A DNA stretch of 64,000 nucleotides from Volvariella volvacea V23 (Eukaryota; Basidiomycota; Agaricomycetes; Agaricales; Pluteaceae), in assembly GCA_000349905.1 (NCBI GenBank), contig KB722736.1:186001-250000 (forward strand). The letters are read 5' to 3'. The position numbers were made by a program, and so were the translations under genes. This document shows, piece by piece, positions 10,588 to 22,305 of this stretch (positions within the stretch are counted from its first letter, which is position 1; the number at the start of each line of letters is the position of its first letter). The notes beneath the pieces are model-generated. The model was not told the DNA's origin and ran no database searches. It saw only the letters and a list, made by a program, of their open reading frames with translations.

Positions 10588-12203
10588 ATGGATAAGTCCA
10601 GGATTGGTATAACGTGAGTCTGGTTAACGTCCAAGCCTGCGTATCGCCCATTAACTGTTCCTCATCCAGTGCGGGCGCTATGGTTCGTAGCTTGCCTTGT
10701 TTTCAGACGTTCCGTGAGCATGTGCCGATGATGGAAAAAATCGTGAGCAGTTAATGGCGGCTGGGTTGAGCTGGTGCTTATATGGGTGTCTGTTGGTGCA
10801 ATTTTGTAAGCCTGCATTTTCCATGATTACAGCGTGAGCTAGGCTGAACAGGAGGGCTAGACACCTACTTCACCAGGAAGACAAGACAGCCAGACACTGC
10901 ATTAGTTATCTGGACAGGTATGTCCCCTACAGCCATGGCGTAAAAGTCAAATACTTATGATCAATGAGTTCGACTGTTGATCCTGCTTGAAAGTCTCTTT
11001 ACGTTGACTGTGAACCATTACGCCTTTGTTGGCATAGTCGACTGGTTTGATGACGACACGCTCCAACCAGCACCATGGACTGCTGCCGTGTGTCCCGGGC
11101 TCATTGGAATAAGTATGTTCCCTTCTCACCTTCACTCAGGGGCCATCAACCTTATCATTTCCCATAGTCGCAACCATTGTTCAATTATTTTTCGCCAGGT
11201 ATATGCATCTCTCTCCAAAGAACTAAATCTAACAATCGACGATAGACGAATATGGAGCCTCTCGGACAAGAAAAAGAAGTGCATGGTGCCTTGCATCTTC
11301 ATTGTGACTGTGGGCGACCTTATCAAGTGAGACAACGAACCCGTTTGCTTACATTCTTGTCTCCTAGCTTGCAATGGCGCAGGGGGTTGTGGCGTTGGAA
11401 GTCTCAGCCAAGGTACTGCTTATTTCAACAACTTACGGATCGGGTGTTATGTACTAATGCGAGATTTTTTCGAGTTCTTCCACATTAATCGTGATCCAAA
11501 TCAAGTTCTTGAAGTCCACAAAATATTCATGGTGCGTCAATGTTATTGGACTAGACCAGATCGGGCCCCAGAATTGATGCGAATTCAGGTATGGCTCGCT
11601 ATTTCTTTGGTCTGTGATTTCATTATCACAGCCGCCATGATTACATTAGTATGTCCTCGCATGACTCCTCCGGTAGCCTTGCTAAAACGATTCCTTAGCT
11701 TTGGCGTGCCAAGAATACCATCACAGGCGCGCTCCACGGCCTCCTCAATCAACTCATTCTCAAGAGCCTTGAAACTGGTGCAGTGACCACGGTGACGGTA
11801 CTTATAGAGCTGGTACTCTTTCTGAAATATCCGCTGTCATACTTGCCATCACTCGCGTAAGTGTTCTTTGGTTGCAATATACCTCGTAGACGTTTTCACT
11901 AAACCTTCGTCCTCAATGGCGATAGAATGTACTCTGTTAGCAGATTGTGAGTCTGAAGACCCCGCTGTTAGTTCTACACTTACCTCACTTCATACTAGGT
12001 ATACGATGACTTTATTGGCCTCGCTGAATCGCCGTGAAGTGCTTGCATCCTCAATGGAACAACAGCGAAGTCAAACTATATCCACCTGGCCTGTCACGGC
12101 CGAGCAGCCCGTCACGCTCATGATATCCGAGTCATCGAAGAATTCACCGTCGTTGGACACAGCTGCATTGTCGTATCAGATACGTGTAAAGGCTCACAAA
12201 TAG
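10588..12203 (+). CDS. DUF6534-type multi-pass membrane protein, copy 4
   Basis: Complete 13-exon model. It starts MDKSRIGI at 10588, then exon 2 AGAM and exon 3 LMAAGLSWCLYGCLLVQF. Exon 4 begins YTYFTRKT and ends ALVIWT. Exon 5 has ILLESLFTLTVNHYAF and PAPWTAAVCPGLIGI. Next come ATIVQLFFA, RRIWSLSDKKKK, LAMAQGVVALEVSAK, FFHINRDPNQVLEVHK and VWLAISLVCDFIITAAMITL. The LWRAKNTITGAL exon is followed by LYTMTLLASLNRREV. The C-terminal tail of about 60 residues is Ser/Glu-rich and ends at 12201-12203. All phases fit; no lesion seen. Closest to copy 3, suggesting a tandem duplication. Function unknown. Confidence 0.8.
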
Positions 12204-12770
12204 CACCACTAGTTACGTTGCCGAAAGTGTGCTAGAAGCGGACGCAGTCGCAATGCAACCAAAGGTACGCAGATCCGAAAAAAAATAGGGACAGCGACTG
12301 AGGGTCTGCCTTGGCAGTCATCCCCTACAAATTGTAATAATCACGTATTATTGTGCTACGTGTCGTCTCGATTGGTGATGAACCCTTGATTTGAGGTCAG
12401 GAGATATGTGTACATTTGTCTGCTACCACCCACCTGAGTCCGCGGACATCCGGGGTTGACACCCTAAGAAAGGAAGGGTTGGGGTTGGAATAAGCACCCG
12501 GATGGCCTTCAACCTTTTTGGCTCTGATGTTATCCATTGCATCGGTACAGATGTATACATGACGACAAATCGCGCAGCATTAACCGAAAACTAGGATAAG
12601 CAATATGACAGTGGAACATGACAAACGCCATGCGAATGTATGCGGGATGGGCCAATAGCCATCAAGATAATGCGAAGCCTCTGGATCTGGCTCGTTCTCT
12701 TGGCCTGGCCCCTCTCGCCATGACCCAGTCCCAGCAGTCCAACACCAGCACATCATGCTCAAAGCTGACG
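12204..12770. other. 3'-3' intergenic spacer
   Basis: It lies between convergent copies 4 and 5. Nothing recognisable apart from the likely 3' ends of both. Confidence 0.5.
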
Positions 12771-14821
12771 TCAACCCCCGCTCTGTGAATGCATACCTCT
12801 TGAACCCGTTGTCCGTGATTCAGTGTACGAAGAGGTCACTTCCACGCTGCTCTCTTTTCCTTTACCCTTCGCGTCATAGACACTGCTACTCCCACTGCTC
12901 ACACCCAGACTATCCGTGTAGTCCGTTCTCAAGAACTTCGCATTCTTACTAACATCGTCGACGTCTAGATCATCGAACGTAACCCTCGTTCCGGTACCCT
13001 TCCTCAGAAGCCGTTTCTCTCCACTGGTACCACTGGCGCTCGCGCTGGCTGAGCTAGTCATTGAATCGTGAATTGTATCGCCCCGACTCTCTGTGGGTTT
13101 ATCTGAATCCTGGTCGTGCTTATGATCGCGTTTGGAATGTATATCCCGTCGAGATTTCTTGGATTGTTGTTTCTGGTGGACTTGGTTTGAAGTATCCTGT
13201 GATTGACTACTTCGGTCTAAGTGACGTATCGATAGCGAGATTTCTATTGTATGACTGTTATCTGCTATTTGTTGGTTGCGTAGGCGGCCGTTAAGGGATG
13301 CAAGGAGGACATTCGTGTATCTGTTCGAACGAGGAAAGTGTTGATTGAGTTTGAGTGATTCGGATAGGCAAGTGATAAAAACTTACAACCGTCCAATGAC
13401 AAAGAGGCTGTGGGACAGATATTTAGGGGCAAATTGTGTCATTGCTTTGGCTCAGGGCGAGCTTATCGTCGTACTTACACAGCGGTATAGAGGAATGTAT
13501 ACGGCAGCCTCAGGAAGAATACGAGCTCCAGGAGCGATGCCATAGATGTAACTGCACCGGTTTCAACTGTGCTAATAATAAGTCTGTCTAGGAGACCCGT
13601 TGTGCTGGTTCGTCGCAACACAGTCTTGTTCCTCGCATTCCATAGCTGCAATATACCGATATTTCTCAGTGATGAAACATGGGCGTTCGGGTAATTACTC
13701 ACCAGTAGTACCAAAGCTATGGTTATGGTCCAATCGCAGACCATGGCACTTACGAGCCAGACCTAGAATTACCGAGCTTTCTGCTAAGGATTGCCCTAAG
13801 AGTTCGAGAAGGGTGGTGCTCACCGTTGAAACACGAAGTAGATTCAACACATATGTGGGATCACGATTCAGCTTGACATACTAATGAAGTCATCATGGCC
13901 TTTGATGAGATCCTCGCCCTAACTGTATTCGAGCTGACTTACTGATACGCTCACACCCAGGCCAGCGCCAGCCTGAAGCAATGAGATCTATAAATAGAAC
14001 ATGGAAGGAAGCTGGTCAGCGATATTGGAGTAAATCAGCTGAAGAGAGCGAGGACATACCATCAAAATGACCCCAGCAACACAATAACCTAATATCGACT
14101 TGGAGTACATCACCCAGATCCTCCTACATCCCCAGGCACATCACGGAAGCTGTGTCAATACAGATGTGGTCTCAAATACATCGTCACCGTAGCAAATTAC
14201 CTCGCAAAATAGAACTGCACAATACTGGCAACTATGTGATGAACGCCAGCGCCCAATAGCAATAATAGAGTTTGAAATGTCCGTTTCAAACAAGGTTGAA
14301 GTTAGAGCACAACACGCCGATTACCTGATGGGAAAGCTACTCACTGACTGCAGTACCGCCGGGCACAATCGTTGAGGACCAGGTAGTTTGAAGGTACGGA
14401 CTCAGTCCCTGCCATTCGACCAACCCATACCATATATTATGGGCCAGTAGAAACGTGAACACCGTTTCGATAATGAACAACGAGCCAACTATGAATCAAT
14501 TTCACCAACGTAAGGTAGAGGTCAATAGAAGTTGCAAAGGACGTCAGTGGGTCGATCATGCCAAAGAAAATATGATACATACTGAATATTTGTAGCCATG
14601 TGGGGTCCTTGTCCTTGAAATTTCGGAAGTAGGAATCTAAAATAGTGTTCAAATTGAGAAATTCACAACGACAGCGATTGATGCTCATAGTGCGGGTACC
14701 GAAATGTGGTATACTATCACTTAAGGGCCACAAAGGACTAATTGGGGGAAATTCAGAAACACTTACGGGTTTGGATAACCAGGCAGCCGAAAAGACACCA
14801 ATTTAGCATGCATCCTATTAA
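12771..14821 (-). CDS. DUF6534-type multi-pass membrane protein with long polar C-tail, copy 5 (first mini-exons not placed)
   Basis: From exon 3 on, the whole gene can be spliced in one frame. In order it gives LIGCMLNWCLFGCLVIQT, HSYFRNFKDKDPTWLQIF, IGSLFIIETVFTFLLAHN, IASIVQFYFAR, RIWVMYSKSILGYCVAGV, ISLLQAGAGLGVSVS, YVKLNRDPTYVLNLLRV, VCDWTITIALVLL, LWNARNKTVL, VLFVIGRL and YTNVLLASLNGRLR. A tail of about 140 residues follows, with basic (KSRRDIHSKRDHKHDQ) and Ser/Ala-rich (SSASASASG) stretches, stopping at 12771. The tail is far longer than in the neighbours and its N-terminal helices are more diverged, so it may be the oldest or most distinct member. Exons 1-2 should lie upstream of 14821 but I could not fix them. 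Function unknown. Confidence 0.7.
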
Positions 14822-17800
14822 CTACCAGCACCCATCATCCATGTTGCACCCCCAAAAGCCAAGGTCATTGTAGAGTGTATCACGGTGGACAAGTAAACGA
14901 TGGTGCCCAAAAATGGGGAAGTTTGCCAGTGTGTGAATTCCCGTTAGCACCTTTAAGCCCAGTCCGCAGGGAGTAACAGCAAAACTAACCAAAGGGCCAA
15001 TTCTACAAGGGATTGTCGTCAGTTACCCTAAGCAATAGGTAAATCAAGAACCGGTGCATCATAGCATCATTAATGACGACAATACTTGGATGTACGCCTC
15101 GGTGGACGCGGGGTAGGACAATATCTCGAGAAACGGCAACCGGCATTACAGGCCCTGTGCAGCCGTAATTTTGATTTGGAAGGGAAGAAAGTAGCCCCCA
15201 CTGATGCAATGAACTCACCCAAGGAGCGTCCGTGTATCTGGAGCCATTGTCCTCAGTCCCTATTGTCCTTCTTCGCCTTTCCAAACACCAGTGAGGAATT
15301 CGAATCCCGAGGAGCGCCTGAGGGGATATATGATGGGACGGCGCGGAAAGAATCAGGAAGTCAAGAAGTGCCCTCAAGTCAAATTGGTCAAGTCGAGGTG
15401 GCGGGCGGGTGGGAGTTTTGATTGAAAGGGAAAATTGTAGGGTAGGCTGGTGACAAGGAGCCTTAGGAGGAGCCTGGAAGAAGTACTAGGGACGTAACAC
15501 ACTTGAGATTGATTGCGACCGGCAGGGTATTTAACTAAGGCAGATCAGGAGGGATAGCGACCTTTCGGATCGAAAGGGAATGAAATGAGACAGTCCCAAA
15601 TGGTGGGAGAGAAGACTCACTTCGTTGCACCGCTAATATCTGCCAGGTCAGCACTGTAGCAAGTTAACGTTAAGGCATAACAAGTTCAAGGCCACGAGTC
15701 CGATAAGCTCGTCTTTATGTTAAACCCATTATACTTGCCGTTGTTTATTGCGATGCTTAGCACACATGATGCATGATGGAAGATCTTCTTTTGAAGAATA
15801 ATTCTCCAAGTGGGAATGTGGAAACCACGCAGCACAGCAAAACTTGCCTTGGTCGGCATTTCAAGGAGGCGGTTCGCTTATTGCGTGGTGACACGTGGGA
15901 TTCGGGATAATGCGATACAGTACCAGGCGTTCTTTTGGTCCCTGCACGTCAGCCATTCAATTTTCCAGGGTTAGTGGAGAGTGGGGGAAGAGCTTCTCTC
16001 GGCTATTTGTGCAACACTAACAAAGGCTTATCAGGAAAAGTATATGGCCAAGGGCGGGATGGATCATCGTGATCGCGAGATCGGACTGCTCTTACTATTA
16101 CCAGGATTCCAAAATATCTTCCCACATCCTCCCCACTCGACATACAACACGTTTGCCACTCGGGGCCGATCGTGCAGGAGTGGCAGGGAGAGTTGATTCT
16201 GTTCGTAACTCGTGGCTGGCTTTCCTGAGCGCCACAAAGAATTATAGGTCACATGAGGTTAGTGAGGAACATAGAATGTAGCATTGCACCAGTGTCAATC
16301 GTGAAGTAACTCAGGTCGCTTGGCTGACGTTTAGTGAAAAATTGTCCAGAGATTCTTAAAACTTTGGAGAGAAGGAAGTAGGCAAGTATGACTTAATTTT
16401 CTCAGATCTTATATCTTAGCGCTCTACTTCGCACGGGAGAAGGGTGAGGTCAGCTGCAGATGAAGTAGAAAGAATCGAAATTGGGCTTAGGCAACAGTCA
16501 GGGACACACAATAGAAGCACGGAGCACTCACATCTTTGGTATAACCTAACCAAACTCCGAAGCACCGATTCTGCGAGGAGTTTTAACTGCCATCGACAAT
16601 TCTTTCCCTTTATGATACTATCTCAAGCACCATCTACCTCTACACAGGTATTCTCTTTCAGCCTCTTTGGGCAATACCCTGAATTAATATGTTCTACGTC
16701 AGTTTAACCATCTCCGACAAACCAGGAGAACGAGTCATACCGTTGACGATATTCATCTGCATGTCTTGCACGCTTCATTGAGCTCTCCACGCATGTGACT
16801 CAAAAGCGACATAGAGGACTAAGCAGTGAAGTCAAACTCCTTAAAAAACGAAGGTCCGCGCTTCAAATTTCATTTTAGTATCACGGAAAACGACTTAGAG
16901 TTCTGTCGGTACCTTGAGCCACAATTAATATAAACATGCGGGAACATCGGTCGTCGCGTAAAGTCCGCCATGTCAAGTGAGTTATATACCCCATTGGAAC
17001 GCTTCCCTGGAATGTGCAATGCCTGCATACTTTCCACCAATACCGGGGAGAGAGAAATCTCGGGGTAGGTGAGTCAGTGATGGTTGAATGATATCAGAAA
17101 TTAAAGTGAGGACCACAGCATGGCAGTGCCTCAGCGCTGCCTACATCGGGAGATGAAGGGTTCTAGAATATTGGTTATGTGATTGCTATCGGTCTGACGT
17201 GCTGGAAAAAATTTACCTCAACAAGATACTTGTCCTGCTATTAGGTATGACTAGGCCTTCCCTGTGAAGTCCCCTGTGCTCACCACATTGCTTGTCCAGC
17301 CAACTACCAGTCAGCGATAAAGCGTCGAGCATTACCCATAAACACGAACTACCCGCACGCGACTGGAATCGATCCCAGTATAAGCTAGTTTCGCAACCAA
17401 ACGACATGGGACAGAGAATTTCTATCAGTACCCCGCGCTTACAACTTTTAAGTGAAGATTCACCTGAGTAGAAATTAGCAACGCCACAGAGAACCCTGTG
17501 CGCTCTCCCACCATTTCGCCACCCACAGTTGGTCCTCCCTTGACGAACAATGATGAAGCCCATCAATGATAATTAACGGACCCCCGGACCCGTTCCCTAC
17601 TCTAAACCCTTGGCCGAGTCCAGGCCACCGTGTGGGAGGGGAAAGTGGGCTGGGACGCCCGACCGACCAGGGTGAATGGAGCGCGTGTCGTTGAAAAAAT
17701 GGCTGGGGTTGGGAGGAAGAGGAATACGGTTGGAGTGGGGACTGAGGTCGTCTGAGCTTGTTTGGATGACAAGGGACTGGCGATGCGAAGGTGGGAGTGA

Positions 17801-19230
17801 CTGGGTAGGATGCACGCTGGATTGTGCGTTATACGTATTGCTTGTGGATGGCTGGCAGCAGAATGTCTCGTACGTTGTATCTAGTCCGAAACTCAACCTC
17901 CGCCTCCGCTCTCCCACTTTTCCCCCACAGCTGAAGCGAAAGATCTAGCGGGCCCTGCGATGCACAGTTTATCGAGGAACAGTATCAGGGGTCCGGAGAA
18001 TGGATCGGTCGCAAGGCGGCAAGAGAAGGTCAAGAAAGAGGTGGGTGTGCGCACTTAGGCTCGTGAGAACGTAACTGAAACAGACGGAATCCAGGCCTCG
18101 AGTGCTCAAACAGGGGATGAATGGGATATGAGAAAAAGAAAGATAATCGATTCATAGTCGTTAATTCTTGTATACTGAACTGCCAAACGAGAGGGTTTGA
18201 GATTAGCCTGCATCGATTCTCAGAGAGCGACGAATTTTGATCGGTGACGCGTGTTGGAAGACCCGGAGAAAGGGGATTCTACGACCACAGATTGGGATAG
18301 ATGGGATGAATCATCGTGTGTTGAGATAATGTTGGTGACCCAGGTGGTTTCAGGTACTTATAAGGAGGATCGCCGAGTACTCCTGCACACGGCTCAAATG
18401 CTTTGAACGAATTAGGGTAGGGGATGAATTGCAGGAAATATCCTAGAAAACGCGGGATTTACCTTCTTGTAGAGAACGCATTGTAAGAAGTAGACGAAAG
18501 GGGGGGACGACTGCTAGTGGCTCTCCCCATTCAAAGGCTTTTATAATGGTCTATATCGTGATTAAAGCACCGTCGTGATGGTGTATGCCGGGAATCCATC
18601 CCGACCCACAGAGCGAATGAATGCTAAAAAAAGCATAGACCGAGTACATCACCTTTCAATTCAATTCAAGATCAATGCATGCGAGAATGAATACGGTCCC
18701 ATGGGGGGGGGGGGGGTATCCATGGACTGTACATGGACTGTACATGGATAGCATCCCATAATCTCGTCCCGGGCCGGCATTCTACCGCTGCTTCCGTGTC
18801 GACTAGGATTTCCATCCAGGACTGCAAGGATAAGGGTTGAATTCGTCTTTAGGAACATCCGTGTTATCGACGAAGTTCGGTTTCTATATTCCTTGAATTG
18901 ATGCAGGACGCCGTCAGTGGTATCGTAGATTACCGCAGCCGAAATCGAGAATCATGATTATAGTGACTGACACTGCATACGCACCACTTATTGAGGTTAT
19001 GTTTTAATATACGCCATCATTAAATCGGCTGATCCTATGAATTTTGAGACGTCTCAAGCTCAAGACTCTTGTTAATACCTCACCTAGTCCATCCAAGTAC
19101 GGCTATGATGCCAACATTGATCGGACAACACAGAGGGGATTCTTTCTCGGTCATCTATAAAACTTGGCCAATTATGCGAGATCTAAGTACAGGATAGGTG
19201 GGTTAAAGGACGCTGATGTGCTTGAATATA
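14822..19230. other. 4.4-kb region without a recognised gene
   Basis: The first few hundred bases should hold the missing first exons and promoter of copy 5. A minus-strand frame near 14830-14930 encodes a hydrophobic stretch (LGTIVYLSTVIHS, then MTLAFGG) that could be a decayed membrane helix. Other frames (15003-15377, 15086-15421, 17597-17917, 17676-17948) show no recognisable domain. A short G-run lies near 18703-18716, beside a GGACTGTACAT duplication. Confidence 0.45.
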
Positions 19231-19641
19231 TTAAGGAGTGACGTGAATTGGGTTGTCCGCTTGCTCTCTCCCACTGGCACCTAGACGTCCTCGACCATTT
19301 AATGATGCTAACAAAGTCGTTGTATACCTACAACCACCAAAACAGTCATATTAGTAAAGACATTACGATAAGAAGTGATTAAAGAGCGACCAAGAGCAAT
19401 GACTTACAATCTGCTGAACGCGAACATTCTAGGTGCACAAGAATTGATATAATTCTCCACCAACAAAGAGATAAGAAGAGAGAACGCACAAAATTCTACC
19501 AAGGCAAGTATGCGGCTGGTGCAGAAAGAGTATTAGCGCCACAGATGCGGCCACGGTGATCACAACACCAGTCTCAACGCTCCGGGTGATGATCTGTTTA
19601 ATCTGGTTGTTGAGGGTGCCAGTGCAGGTACCTCCACACAT

Positions 19642-19688
19642 CCGCTAATCCGATGTAGGGAGAAGTTGCTACCTATCGGATTATGCGG
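19642..19688. repeat. short inverted repeat (possible hairpin) at the insertion edge
   Basis: CCGCTAATCCGAT (19642-19654) and ATCGGATTATGCGG (19675-19688) are complementary apart from one bulged base, with a loop of about 20 nt. It lies exactly at the damaged start of exon 11 of the pseudogene. Confidence 0.8.
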
Positions 19689-19784
19689 TGGAAACTGGGT
19701 ACAATCCGATACAGCGATACAACAGTAGGAATACTTCTGATCTCTTGGAGCCACTAGTCTGTGCACTTCTCCTCGCAACCGAAC

Positions 19785-19843
19785 CTAGACCGCAAAGGTG
19801 AGGAAATCCGCGTGTATCATCGCCCTAGTAATCATTCTGGTGA
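19785..19843 (+). pseudogene. orphan DUF6534-type exon 7 fragment, opposite strand
   Basis: The plus strand reads VRKSACIIALVIIL followed by a GTGAGC donor, matching the end of family exon 7 in other copies (for example IIALVI/VVITL-type helices). It sits inside the insertion of the minus-strand pseudogene, so a second copy contributed DNA here. Confidence 0.5.
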
Positions 19844-20152
19844 GCACCATGTATATGTTTGGGTGCAACCTCTGGTTCTCAAAAGAACAAAAAAGCAAGG
19901 CACATGAGCGGATTCGCATCGGTGTTGGAGCTAGGGACAATGACTAACCCGGGTCTTGAGCGCTAGGATGTAATGAGGCTCGGTTAAGGAAAAGTGACTA
20001 TGAGCTTCTGAGAGCTCAATATACAAATAAAATAGATAGTCACCTCTCAGACCAGACAAGTGCCACTCAAATTCATTCATACCTCAAATATATACTAAAG
20101 TTCTTTGTTTAGCCTCTCCAATTCCACAAAGAATGTTTTCCCTGGACGCGAG

Positions 20153-20330
20153 TCAGACATGGCGAGAAAGGAACTCGCGCTTTTGAAAGTACGTGAACAC
20201 CTGCATCGTGAGCACTCCAAACACGACGCATGACACCGCGAACCCGATCAGTGCTGCTCCGAGGGTGTCGTCCACCGCTACTCTGAGTCCGCCGCCGGGT
20301 ATAACGGTAAAATATTGAGTTTTTTCATCA
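20153..20330 (-). pseudogene. N-terminal fragment of a different DUF6534 protein
   Basis: The minus strand encodes DTLGAALIGFAVSCVVFGV, then LTMQVFTYFQ, which is the first membrane helix of the more typical DUF6534 subfamily rather than of the local subfamily (which has LSWCLYGCLV). No following exon is found. It lies inside the insertion in pseudogene copy 6. Confidence 0.5.
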
Positions 20331-20433
20331 TTTCTGTGGGAGAGCAGCACAGTCAGCACACTGGGGTGCCCTGGTGGTTCAAGACTGAAAAAATTATCAA
20401 CAGATACCAGAAAAAAAAAAGAAACACCAATCC

Positions 20434-20522
20434 TGCCCTAACCTTCTAACCCCTAACCTTCTAACCCAAACCTTCTAGCCCCTAACCATCTAACCCCAAA
20501 CCATCTAACCCCAAACCCTAAC
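20434..20522. repeat. degenerate telomere-like repeat tract (interstitial)
   Basis: About 90 bp of variants of CCCTAACC and CTTCTAACCC, alternating with a period of about 14 bp, preceded by an A-run at 20411-20420. The core CCCTAA equals the common fungal telomere unit on the C-strand. It lies inside the insertion in pseudogene copy 6. Confidence 0.7.
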
Positions 20523-20612
20523 TTGGTATACCCAAGTGTTATGTACTATCAGAGGGAGGTGACTAAGCAACCCAATCTATATATATATTATTTAGTTTAC
20601 TTTATTAGTAAT

Positions 20613-20690
20613 GGTCATATGGTATAGTGGATATTGGTTTATACTGTTTGCATGCCGGATACATGGGTTCGAACCCGTGAAGTGTCATAT
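20613..20690 (+). pseudogene. tRNA-like relic with pol III A and B boxes
   Basis: TGGTATAGTGG at 20620-20630 fits the A-box consensus and GGTTCGAACCC at 20667-20677 fits the B box, at tRNA spacing. Acceptor arms do not pair well and the T-stem has a G.G mismatch, so it is probably a tRNA pseudogene or the head of a tRNA-derived SINE. The D-arm sequence resembles eukaryotic tRNA-Gly/Asp types. The parent is not certain. Confidence 0.5.
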
Positions 20691-22139
20691 TTTATATAAG
20701 TACTGGCACTATCCGATATCTTGCGTCATATCCCATAATGTGCAGAAACTCCCTTATAGGATAATCTGATATGTGCATACATATGGCCAGTGACTGTGAC
20801 TTTGGCACGACAGAGCTATTGTCGTAAGCCGTAGTGTATCGTCCCATTCAAAGTGAGTATGCCAACCTAGGGGGAATGATGCAACTAAATCTCACAAATA
20901 TAATCATGGTCAGTGTAATGATGCAATCACAGATGAACACAAGTACGAGGTACGCCTATTAAGTGGTGTTAATAATCACTATCCATATAAAAGCGGAAAA
21001 AAATAGTACTGGAGTTGCATGGGTGCCTTCGACGAACTGCTGTGGGTCTTTGCTGCTCTGGAGGAACTTTATTACAAAACGGGAATTAGTGAGGGTAGTA
21101 GCTAACAACTCGTATCCAAAGCCGGAGTACCTTAACTGTAATAACGAGACAGAGGACTTCTTCTATTGAGGTAAGCTGACAGATAATTAGAACCAGAGTT
21201 GTAGTGATCGTACTTCATGAAAGTATAATGCTTACTAGGATGATTGCGAGCGCAATCATGCAGCCCTTCCGTGACATATTAGAAAGATACTACACTCTCC
21301 TTCAATGGTATTATTGTTAAAGCTAGCTCTAGTACCTCGTAGCAAGACACCTACCGAGCAAGAAATACTTGAACAATACTTGCCACTTCAAGTCCACAAT
21401 CAAGCCATTAACAGATTTAGACAAGAGGCTAAAGCCAGCACACAGAAAGCGTACCTATACCCGTGAATGCAGGGCATATAGCACTTGATCATAGCATAGG
21501 AATAGCTTGCGGAACTTGAGCACCTCTTGCGTGTGATTCGACAAGGTTTGCCCAAGCACCATGGGTCATGAGAGGAGTAAGGATGCTCTCGAATACACAT
21601 AAAACTACGACTATGTGCCCGTCCATGTGCATAAGTGAAGATTCAACGGGTTTAGCACGACCTGAGCCTGTGGGAGGGCATACCTATGCTAACGAGCCAT
21701 GCAGAGTCTTTATGTAGTGGGTTGCTGATGGTAGATGTGAAATAGACATCTTACCAGCCCATGAGAGGGCTATGTGTTAATACGGAAATTGTATGAGCTT
21801 CAGTATTGGATACCTACAAAATTGTACCATCAAGCACCCATAAAGGCACCAGGCGAGAGTAGCACCTATCAACTGCACGACGGCGCCGCAAAACATCTTC
21901 AGATTCCTTTGGCTGGAGGATATATGTTAGAAGAAACACCAACCAAAGAACTTGCACTAATGAGACAAGTTCGATATGAACAAACTATTCGACAAAGGCT
22001 AGGTAGAGGCTACACTCACGTCCAAATAACTTCCTCCTGGTCCATAATGCAGGCAGAAAAAATAATGTGTGTGGGGATGGACAAAAGATGGGAGGAATTA
22101 GAGCTCGAATTGACCTATCCCACACTCTGCAACCTTTTT

Positions 22140-22147
22140 TTTAAATA
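22140..22147 (-). promoter_or_regulatory. TATA-like box of copy 6
   Basis: TATTTAAA on the minus strand, about 96 bp before the ATG at 22045. It is retained although the gene is broken. Confidence 0.5.
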
Positions 22148-22280
22148 AAACCCCTAGATTTTGGTGTGTACCAGCATCAAGTAGGCACGAACGCAACTCC
22201 AGCACTGCGCAACCAGCGACAGCGGCGTCAAGCCATGCTATCGGGAACTATAAGCTTCAATAACGTTATATAGAACAAAG

Positions 22281-22305
22281 TGAACGGAGAACTTGCCATT
22301 TTAAG
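22281..22305 (-). promoter_or_regulatory. conserved upstream block of the DUF6534-type genes
   Basis: The plus strand shows AACGGAGAACTTGCCATTT, the reverse complement of the AAATGGCAACTTC.CCGT block found before the plus-strand copies. It lies about 240 bp before the ATG of copy 6. Confidence 0.5.

Larger units (their letters stand above)
19231..22045 (-). pseudogene. DUF6534-type gene, copy 6, inactivated by a stop codon and a ~1.2-kb insertion
   Basis: Reading from 22045: exon 1 MDQEEVIW, exon 2 ASSL, exon 3 LIGATLAWCLYGCLMVQF, exon 4 ending DSAWLVSI, exon 5, exon 6 ASIVQVFLA, exon 7, exon 8 LTSIEEVLCLVITVK, exon 9 FLQSSKDPQQFVEG and exon 10 (20896-20955, CDCIITLTMIIF). Exon 5 has TGA at 21489-21491 where relatives have the Trp of PWT. 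Exons 11-13 lie only at 19231-19641 (TGTLNNQIKQ, then YTTTLLASLNGRGR; stop 19231-19233), and the start of exon 11 is scrambled. Intron 10, normally about 60 bp, is therefore about 1.2 kb and holds unrelated pieces. It is a young pseudogene with otherwise intact exons and promoter. Confidence 0.85.

Noticed and set aside
17597..17948. Overlapping open frames on both strands, the minus one Pro/Ser/His-rich
   Set aside because: No splice partners, no domain, and the composition is explained by base bias.
20613..20690. Functional tRNA gene
   Set aside because: The pol III boxes are good but the acceptor arms do not pair and the T-stem has a mismatch, so a relic is more likely.
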